The notes beneath the pieces were generated by a model. It was given only the letters and a program-made list of their open reading frames with translations, was not told the DNA's origin and did not search any database. Position numbers and translations under genes: made by a program. Shown one piece after another: positions 12,443-18,096 of a stretch of DNA of 18,096 nt. Every line of letters starts with the position of its first letter. The first letter of the stretch is position 1. The stretch spans positions 1 to 18,096 of the forward strand of contig DASWMI010000039.1 in the NCBI GenBank assembly GCA_036399835.1, read 5' to 3'. This stretch comes from DASYML01 sp036399835 (lineage in GTDB: Bacteria > Acidobacteriota > Blastocatellia > Pyrinomonadales > Pyrinomonadaceae).

Positions 12443-15073
12443 ATGGCAAACTTAACGGGCGCGCTCGCTGCCTTGCGTGAGCATTTCGGGTTTGAAGATT
12501 TTCGCGAAGGCCAGCGCGAAGTCATCAATGCTGTCCTTGAAGGCCACGATACTGTCGTCGTGATGCCGACGGGCGGCGGCAAATCGCTCTGTTATCAACT
12601 GCCCGCGCTGATGCTTGAAGGCGCGACCGTCATCGTCTCGCCGCTCATCGCCCTGATGAAAGACCAGGTGGACGCACTGCGCGCGCGCAATCTTCCGGCG
12701 ACCTTTATCAATAGCTCGATTGATTTTGAAGAACAGAAGGCGCGCGTCGCTGGCGTGCGTCGGGGCCAGTACAAGCTCGTTTACGTCGCTCCCGAACGCT
12801 TCCGCTCCGCAAGCTTTGTCGAAGCCTTAAAGAGCGCGCGCATCTCTCTCGTGGCGGTTGACGAGGCGCATTGTATCTCGACCTGGGGACACGATTTCAG
12901 GCCGGACTATCTGCGGCTGCGCAGCGCGCTCGAACAAATCGGTCGCCCGCAAACCATCGCGTTGACGGCCACCGCCACGCCCTACGTGCGCTCCGATATT
13001 ATAGAGCAGCTCAGCTTGCGCGAGCCTCGCGCCTTCGTCAGCGGCTTTGACCGTCCCAACCTCTCCATCAAGGTCCAGCATACGCAGAAGGAGCGTGAAA
13101 AGATCGCGCTCATCAAATCGCTCGCCGCAAATAATGCAGGCTCCGGCATCATCTATACTTCGACTCGCAAATCCGTCGAGCAGGTCGCCGGGCGCTTGCA
13201 GACCGCCGGGCTGAGCGTCGTCGCCTACCACGCCGGAATGGACGATGCGGCGCGCGAAAAGGCGCAGGACGATTTTATGTCCGGGCGCGTCCAGATGATC
13301 GTCGCCACCAACGCCTTCGGGATGGGCATTGACAAGCCGGACATACGCTTTGTCGCGCACTATCACATGCCCGGTTCTATCGAAGCCTACTACCAGGAGA
13401 TAGGCCGCGCGGGGCGCGACGGTCTGCCCTCTTCCTGCGTGCTGCTCTTTAACTATGCGGACAAGCGCACGCAGGACTACTTTATCGAAGGCTCTTTTCC
13501 TCCGCCCGAAACCATCGCGCGCGTCTACGAAGCCCTCTGCGCTGTGGGCCAGAAACGCATAGAGCTTTCCGTCAGCGAGATTGCCACGCGCGCCAGCCTG
13601 CGCAACGAGATGGCGGTCCAGTCATCCCTCATTATTCTCGAAAAGGCAGGCCATATAGAACGCGGGTCGGCTGGCGAAAATCGCGCTTCGCTCAGGCTCT
13701 TGATGCCCGCGCCGCAAGCGCGTGAGGCGCTCGGTGCGCGTGAGACTAAATCCAGACAGGTGCTCTTCGGACTGCTCGGCGGCCACGACTTAAACGAGCG
13801 GCTTGAGATTGAATTGAACATCGCGGATTTCGCAGACAGCATAGGCCAGGACCTCTCGGCGGTCCGCCGCGCACTGACGCAGCTTGCCGGCGCGGGCATC
13901 ATCTCTTATCAACCCGCGCGGCGCACGCGCGGCGTTCTTCTGCTCGACGAGCATCCGGTCAAACAGTTACGCATACGCCCCAAAGAGATTGCCAATCGCG
14001 CCGCACTGGAACAGAGAAAGCTGCGCGAGGTGATTAACTTCTGCTATACGGACCGCTGCTATCGCGCCTTTATCCTGGACTACTTCGGCGACCCGCATCA
14101 CGCGCCCAACTGCGGCACTTGCGGCAACTGCACCTCCGACCAAAGAGACGCCGGAACGGGCCTCGCAGCCTACGCGCCTCCTCCGCTTGAAGATGCGGGC
14201 GAGCTGGACCAATTCATCAGGGAGCAGACGCCCTTTGCGCTCGACCTGGAGGATGAGCTGATGGCCCGTGCGCGCTCTCGACAGATGGGTGAGCAGGCCG
14301 AAGCGCGCGGTGCGGCTGGCGAGGCGCAGGCCATCAGTATTACCCAGTCGCGCACGCTGACCGATGAAGAGAAATTGCTTGTGCGTAAGATTCTAGCCTG
14401 CGCGGCGCGTATGCAGGGGCGTTTTGGCAAGGGCCTGCTGGCGGGCACTCTGCGCGGCTCGCGCGCCAGAAATATACAGCAGGCAGGGCTGGACCAGCTT
14501 TCAACCTACGGCATTCTCAGCGATATGACGCAGGAGGAGTTGCTGACTTACGTGGACGCGCTCGTCGCCGCAGGGGCTTTGAGCGTCACGGGCGGCGCAT
14601 ACCCGACCGTCTCTCTCACCGCGCTCGGCGCTGATGTCATGCATGAGAGGGCAGCGATTGAGCTGGCCCTGCCGCAGACAGCCCTCAGCGCCCTCTCTGT
14701 CTCTTCGGGTTTTGCTCCCTCGCGCTCTTCCGCGCGCACAGCGCAGACGATTTCTCACGCCGCGCCGCGCGTCAGTACAGTTGAAGAGACTTACAATCTC
14801 TATCTCGAAGGATTGACTATCGAAGAGATTAGCCAGCGGCGAGGGCTGACGGTGATGACCATCGAAAAGCATCTCGCCGATTGCATCATCGAAGGAAGGC
14901 CCTTTGACATCTCGCAGCACGTCTCGGCAGAGGACCGCGCGCTGATAGAGATGGCCGTCGAGCGTTTCGGCACGGAACTCCTCAAGCCACTGCGCGAAGC
15001 CCTTCCGGCTCGCATCAACTATCGCATGATCCGCTTTGTCGTCGCAGACCTGCAAAGACCGGAGCAAAGCTAA
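12443..15073 (+). CDS. recQ: ATP-dependent DNA helicase RecQ, long form with HTH C-terminus
   Basis: RecQ unwinds DNA 3' to 5' in recombination and fork repair. The 876-residue product shows every core motif: MPTGGGKS (41-48, Walker A), VDEAHCISTWGHDFRP (139-154, DEAH box and aromatic loop), TATAT (175-179) and QEIGRAGRDG (318-327). A zinc site follows at Cys539, 557, 560 and 563 (NCGTCGNC), then an RQC winged helix at about 640-735. The C-terminus lacks an obvious HRDC and instead has a helix-turn-helix region at about 778-870 (YNLYLEGLTIEEISQRRGLT). Between helicase core and zinc site lie about 210 residues, against about 75 in E. coli RecQ; the extra part contains two winged-helix-like stretches. 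The in-frame start at 12365 would add 26 residues translated from the repeat, so I chose ATG 12443, beginning MANLTGALAALREHFGFEDF. Confidence 0.93.
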   Translation: MANLTGALAALREHFGFEDFREGQREVINAVLEGHDTVVVMPTGGGKSLCYQLPALMLEGATVIVSPLIALMKDQVDALRARNLPATFINSSIDFEEQKARVAGVRRGQYKLVYVAPERFRSASFVEALKSARISLVAVDEAHCISTWGHDFRPDYLRLRSALEQIGRPQTIALTATATPYVRSDIIEQLSLREPRAFVSGFDRPNLSIKVQHTQKEREKIALIKSLAANNAGSGIIYTSTRKSVEQVAGRLQTAGLSVVAYHAGMDDAAREKAQDDFMSGRVQMIVATNAFGMGIDKPDIRFVAHYHMPGSIEAYYQEIGRAGRDGLPSSCVLLFNYADKRTQDYFIEGSFPPPETIARVYEALCAVGQKRIELSVSEIATRASLRNEMAVQSSLIILEKAGHIERGSAGENRASLRLLMPAPQAREALGARETKSRQVLFGLLGGHDLNERLEIELNIADFADSIGQDLSAVRRALTQLAGAGIISYQPARRTRGVLLLDEHPVKQLRIRPKEIANRAALEQRKLREVINFCYTDRCYRAFILDYFGDPHHAPNCGTCGNCTSDQRDAGTGLAAYAPPPLEDAGELDQFIREQTPFALDLEDELMARARSRQMGEQAEARGAAGEAQAISITQSRTLTDEEKLLVRKILACAARMQGRFGKGLLAGTLRGSRARNIQQAGLDQLSTYGILSDMTQEELLTYVDALVAAGALSVTGGAYPTVSLTALGADVMHERAAIELALPQTALSALSVSSGFAPSRSSARTAQTISHAAPRVSTVEETYNLYLEGLTIEEISQRRGLTVMTIEKHLADCIIEGRPFDISQHVSAEDRALIEMAVERFGTELLKPLREALPARINYRMIRFVVADLQRPEQS

Positions 15074-15493
15074 ATGAAAAGAGTCATCCGGTCATGGCTG
15101 TTGATGGCTGCCGTCTGTCTCTCCGCACAGGCCCAACAATCCAAATCCTCATCAACGCCCGCACCTGTCACCGGGCATTATTCCTATCGCCGACTGAATA
15201 TCTCCAACAGCCTTGACGTGTTGCTCCTGCCCGGCGGGAAGATTAAGTTTCAGTTGATTGCGCTGCTCTTGGTGGGCCAGGGAGCGCGTAATGGAGAGGT
15301 CCGTGGCATCGTAACGCTGGAAAACGGGAGGGCCGTGTATGATGAGGGCGGCTGCCGCGTCCGCTTGAAGTTTACGCGCAACAAAGTCTACGTCTCTGCG
15401 GCTAACGAGGATGCTTGCGGCTTCGGCGCTTACGTCACGGCCAACGGCACATACCTCAAGCGCAACAGTCGCCGACCCAGGTTCGATTTTTGA
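15074..15493 (+). CDS. Small secreted protein, unknown, coupled to recQ
   Basis: The ATG follows the recQ TAA with no intervening base, and GGAG lies 9 bases upstream inside recQ, so translation is probably coupled. The 139-residue product has a signal peptide (MKRVIRSWLLMAAVCLS, cleavage after AQA near 21). The mature part looks beta-rich: GHYSYRRLN, LDVLLLPGGKIKFQLIALL, GIVTLENGRAVYD, then GGCRVRLKF, KVYVSAANEDACGFGAYV and ANGTYLKR. The two cysteines (CRV and ACGF) are placed to form a disulfide, as in small periplasmic inhibitor- or binding-type folds. I do not recognise a named family. A link to helicase function is not implied by the protein; adjacency may be incidental. Confidence 0.75.
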   Translation: MKRVIRSWLLMAAVCLSAQAQQSKSSSTPAPVTGHYSYRRLNISNSLDVLLLPGGKIKFQLIALLLVGQGARNGEVRGIVTLENGRAVYDEGGCRVRLKFTRNKVYVSAANEDACGFGAYVTANGTYLKRNSRRPRFDF

Positions 15494-15547
15494 GCCTGGC
15501 GGATTCTTTAGTCACCTATCTTTAAAACCATTCAGAGGGGATAACTC

Positions 15548-15784
15548 ATGAGCCGAAATCCTAACACCGACGCGCCGCAACCGGGTGAGCCTGTGCCGCA
15601 AACGGATAATCCAGAACTGCCGCCGACCACACCGCACGACCCCATTCAGCCGGACCCTTCGCGGCCCGAACCCGTCCCGCTTCCGCCCGACACAAACCCT
15701 TCGCCCGCAGCGCCCGTCCGCGAGCCTGAGACACCTTTGCCCATCGGCGACCCCGTCCCGACAGACCCGCCGCGACTGGCTTAA
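15548..15784 (+). CDS. Proline-rich 78-residue protein
   Basis: The ATG has an excellent ribosome binding site, AGAGGGG at 15534-15540, seven bases upstream. Of 78 residues 27 are proline, and the rest are mainly Asp, Glu, Thr, Asn and Val, giving an acidic disordered chain (opening MSRNPNTDAPQPGEP; repeated PxP, DP and EP steps). There is no signal peptide, membrane helix or cysteine, so it is probably an unfolded cytoplasmic protein or an extended linker or ligand. Efficient translation of so many prolines would normally need EF-P. I recognise no family; the strong start signal is the main support. Confidence 0.6.
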   Translation: MSRNPNTDAPQPGEPVPQTDNPELPPTTPHDPIQPDPSRPEPVPLPPDTNPSPAAPVREPETPLPIGDPVPTDPPRLA

Positions 15785-16082
15785 AGCCAACGTGGATGAA
15801 GAAAAGGTTATCGGTCCAGTTTGAAGAGGGGGCGGTGTGCTTGCCGGCTCTTTCAAATTCAGATCGAGGCTTTCAGGAAAAGGCTGTGGCTGCGCTCCTT
15901 GCGCTCCTCGCGCTCCTGCTCGCGCTCTTACCTGTGCTTTGCCGCAAGGTGTATAATCCTGCGTGTGGCAACACGGGATTGGCCCTTCAAATGTCCAGCA
16001 TGAGCAAGGGGCGTGAAATTCCATCAACCAGGTTATCTCTCACCATCCGACGACCGAGGAGGCTCGCACAGAGCTTGAAGCA
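15785..16082 (+). other. Gap before the YheT-type gene with tandem 9-mers
   Basis: This 298-base gap contains three tandem 9-mers at 15892-15918 (GCGCTCCTT, GCGCTCCTC, GCGCTCCTG) followed by a partial copy. It also holds a GGTCCAGT motif at 15813 and a candidate promoter at 15928-15957. An open stretch from 15796 overlaps the next gene, has no ribosome binding site, and its hydrophobic run is only the translated 9-mers, so I do not call it. Confidence 0.5.
15928..15957 (+). promoter_or_regulatory. Candidate promoter for the YheT-type hydrolase
   Basis: TATAAT at 15952-15957 is a perfect -10 box with TG just before it. The -35 candidate TTACCT at 15928-15933 is weak (3 of 6) with an 18-base spacer. 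It lies about 125 bases before the GTG start. Confidence 0.4.
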
Positions 16083-17105
16083 GTGGCGCGTGCGTTGGCG
16101 TCTAAGCCTTTCAAGCCGCACCCGCTCCTCGTGAGCGGACATGCGCAGACGCTCGGCGGCTTTATCTGGCCGCGCCGTTTTCGTTTCCGCGCGCTGCAAG
16201 CTGATGAAAAACGTTTTTTTGAGATCGAGCCGGAAGTGCGGCTGCTGGCCCACTGCCGCTGGCAAACAGAGCGCAGAGAGCATCCGACCCTTTTAGTGGT
16301 CCACGGGCTGGAAGGCTCAAGCGAGTCCGTTTACATGCTCGGCACAGCCGCCAAAGCTTTCGACGCGGGCTTTAACGTTGTGCGCCTCAACCAGCGCAAC
16401 TGCGGCGGGACAGAGCATCTCACGCCCACGCTCTATCACAGCGGGATGGTCGACGACCTGCGCGCCGTCCTGCGAGAACTTATCGAGCGAGACAATCTGC
16501 CGCGACTCTTCCTCGCGGGTTTTTCGATGGCTGGCAACATGGCGCTCAAGCTGGCGGGCGAGGATGCGGGCAGAACGCCTGCGGAGCTTTCCGCCGTCTG
16601 CGCCGTCTCGCCCTCAGTTGATTTGCGCGCGACCGCCGACGCCATAGAGCTACGCCAGAATCGCCTCTACTTGAAGAGCTTTATCAAACACCTGCGCCGC
16701 CGCGTGCAAACCAAGCAGAAACTCTACCCGGAGCTTTATGACATCACAGACTTAAACACTGTCCGCACGATCAGGGATTTTGATGAGAGATTCACGGCTG
16801 TCCATGGCGGCTACGCCAATGCCGACGACTACTATAATCGGTCCAGCTCTGTGCCCTTCCTCAAAGACATCTCCCTGCCAACCCTGATTATTCACGCGCA
16901 GGACGACCCCTTTATTCCCTTCGCGCCGCTCTCAGACCCTTCGGTCAAGGGCAATCCCAATATACTGCTGCTCGCGCCCGCGCACGGCGGCCACGTAGGC
17001 TTTATCGCCGCCGATACCAGAGAGACAAAGGATGAAGACCGCTTCTGGGCCGAAAACCGCGTGGTGGAATTTTGCAAGCTCGTTGACAGCCGCGCCTCCC
17101 TGTAA
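16083..17105 (+). CDS. YheT-family alpha/beta hydrolase
   Basis: The 340-residue protein belongs to the YheT/ABHD1-3 branch of serine hydrolases, probably acting on a carboxylic ester of unknown identity in the cytoplasm. The family opening HPLLVSGHAQTL is at 13-24. HGLEGSS (74-80) forms the oxyanion region, RLNQRNCGGTE (101-111) is the family signature, GFSMAGN carries nucleophile Ser148, DDPFIP gives the acid (Asp274 or 275), and HGGHVGF gives catalytic His304. The triad is complete and the length is typical. The start is GTG at 16083 without a clear ribosome binding site. The same frame stays open and protein-like back to about 16017 (VISHHPTTEEARTELEA) but has no usual start codon there, so the true start is unsure. 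Confidence 0.88.
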   Translation: MARALASKPFKPHPLLVSGHAQTLGGFIWPRRFRFRALQADEKRFFEIEPEVRLLAHCRWQTERREHPTLLVVHGLEGSSESVYMLGTAAKAFDAGFNVVRLNQRNCGGTEHLTPTLYHSGMVDDLRAVLRELIERDNLPRLFLAGFSMAGNMALKLAGEDAGRTPAELSAVCAVSPSVDLRATADAIELRQNRLYLKSFIKHLRRRVQTKQKLYPELYDITDLNTVRTIRDFDERFTAVHGGYANADDYYNRSSSVPFLKDISLPTLIIHAQDDPFIPFAPLSDPSVKGNPNILLLAPAHGGHVGFIAADTRETKDEDRFWAENRVVEFCKLVDSRASL

Positions 17106-17259
17106 CTACCGCGAGTTGTGCTCTTCGCCTGAAACGTCTAAGCTATTCAAAGATTAATCCCGGTCAGTTAAGACGAGCGAATAAGAGTCCGGCTCACAAA
17201 GCTGTGGACCAATATTTTCCGTCTCTGGACCAGGAATTATTTTTGAATCAAAGAGAGAT

Positions 17260-18096
17260 ATGCTGATTGCTCTAAAAATTCTGGCGGTTCTGGTCCTGGT
17301 CTTCGCCAACGGTTTCTTCGTCGCAGCAGAGTTTGCCTTTGTCGGTGTGCGCCGCTCGCGCGTAGAGTCGCTGGCGAGCGGCGGCGATAAGCGTGCGCAA
17401 AGGCTGCTCTCTTTGCTGGATAATCTCAACGCGTATCTCTCCGCATCGCAACTGGGCATCACGCTCGCCTCACTCGCGCTCGGCTGGATTGGCGAGCCTG
17501 TCGTGGCACATCTGCTCGAAGGTCCGCTCGCGGGGCGCATCTCTGAATTCTGGCTCCACACCATCTCTTTCTTTATTGCGTTTGTGGTCATCACGTCGCT
17601 GCACATCGTCCTCGGCGAACAGGCTCCGAAGCTGCTCGGTCTTGAGCGTGCAGAGAGTGTTTCGCTGATGGTCGCGTGGCCGATGCAGATTTTCTACAAG
17701 ATGTTTAGCTGGCCGATACGCGCGCTCGACTGGGCCAGCGCATACACCGTGCGCATCTTCGGTCTTCACCCGACCGCCGAACACGCCTCTCTTTACACGG
17801 AAGAAGAGTTACGACAGATTATCAACGCCTCGCACAAGGGAGGCTTTCTTGATGCTCACGAACAACGCCTCATTAACAGCGTCTTTGATTTCGCGAACGC
17901 GGCAGTGCGCGAGGCTATGATCCCGCGCATTAACATCGTCGCCGTGCCATTCGCATCAACCCTTGACGAGATCGAAGAGGCTTTCTGCGAGCACGGCTAT
18001 TCGCGTCTACCTGTCTATCGAGAGCGGCTGGACGAGATAGTCGGCGTGCTCTTCCTCAAAGACATCCTCACCTGCCGGCGCAAGGGTGCTGCAAAT
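17260..18096 (+). CDS. CNNM/CorC (HlyC) family membrane protein (3' end beyond window)
   Basis: The frame is open for 279 codons to the window end. The N-terminal CNNM (DUF21) domain has a helix at 1-22 (LVLVFANGFFVAAEFA), then helices near 62-80, 101-120 and 132-150, with the family motif LGEQAPK at 118-124. An acidic linker (YTEEELRQII, 179-188) leads to GGFLDAHEQRLINSVFDF and the start of the CBS pair at about 210 (REAMIPRINIVAV; HGYSRLPVYRERLDEIVGVL). The second CBS domain and the usual CorC_HlyC C-terminal domain lie outside the window. Relatives are implicated in magnesium or sodium transport; hemolysin is a historical name. The ATG at 17260 is preceded by AGAGAGAT. A 154-base gap separates it from the YheT-type gene. 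Confidence 0.9.
   Translation, partial: MLIALKILAVLVLVFANGFFVAAEFAFVGVRRSRVESLASGGDKRAQRLLSLLDNLNAYLSASQLGITLASLALGWIGEPVVAHLLEGPLAGRISEFWLHTISFFIAFVVITSLHIVLGEQAPKLLGLERAESVSLMVAWPMQIFYKMFSWPIRALDWASAYTVRIFGLHPTAEHASLYTEEELRQIINASHKGGFLDAHEQRLINSVFDFANAAVREAMIPRINIVAVPFASTLDEIEEAFCEHGYSRLPVYRERLDEIVGVLFLKDILTCRRKGAAN

Noticed and set aside
15796..16134. Possible 112-residue membrane-anchored protein
   Set aside because: No ribosome binding site, 52-base overlap with the hydrolase gene, and the hydrophobic run is the translation of tandem GCGCTCCT 9-mers.

Overview
The window reads as chromosomal DNA of an Acidobacteriota bacterium, most likely class Blastocatellia. This is an inference from gene style, not from a marker gene. 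The evidence is a Ser/Thr kinase with an N-terminal CxxC...FCPxDG ribbon and a C-terminal extracytoplasmic domain, a secreted DUF4384 protein, a secreted VWFA-type protein, and fairly GC-rich coding sequence with AT-rich gaps. No rRNA, tRNA, CRISPR array, insertion sequence or phage gene was seen.

Layout. Bases 1-8115 are a minus-strand block. In transcription order it holds a VWA-domain secreted protein, a small acidic unknown, a macro-domain protein, a short-type alpha-glucan phosphorylase (GlgP), a TPM-domain lipoprotein, a transmembrane Ser/Thr kinase, and a DUF4384 secreted protein cut by the window start. Bases 8554-10978 run on the plus strand: an EF-G-like GTPase of the FusA2 type followed by a truncated Uma2-family gene. 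Bases 11094-12333 return to the minus strand with an Arg-rich secreted protein and an unknown 188-residue protein; a strong hairpin at 10989-11031 separates the convergent genes. Bases 12443-18096 are plus strand: RecQ helicase, a small secreted protein starting on the base after the recQ stop, a Pro-rich 78-residue protein, a YheT-type alpha/beta hydrolase, and a CNNM/CorC-type membrane protein cut by the window end.

How the genes relate. The clearest link is the kinase and its downstream neighbour, which appear to carry the same type of extracytoplasmic domain (DUF4384-like): one tethered behind the kinase's single membrane helix, the other secreted. RecQ and its follower look translationally coupled, as do FusA2-like and the Uma2 remnant (16-base gap, strong ribosome binding site). 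The rest is a mix of carbohydrate, repair, translation and envelope genes with no single pathway.

The most unusual structure lies between genes. Four gaps hold large imperfect inverted repeats whose arms are built of 7-8 base units. The unit sequence differs in each (about GAGTCTG, ACAAGTG, GATGAAC and AAAAGCR). Two of them, read through as protein, give false N-terminal extensions on GlgP and RecQ; one supplies the stop codon of the macro-domain gene. I see no complete defence, secretion or biosynthetic system here.
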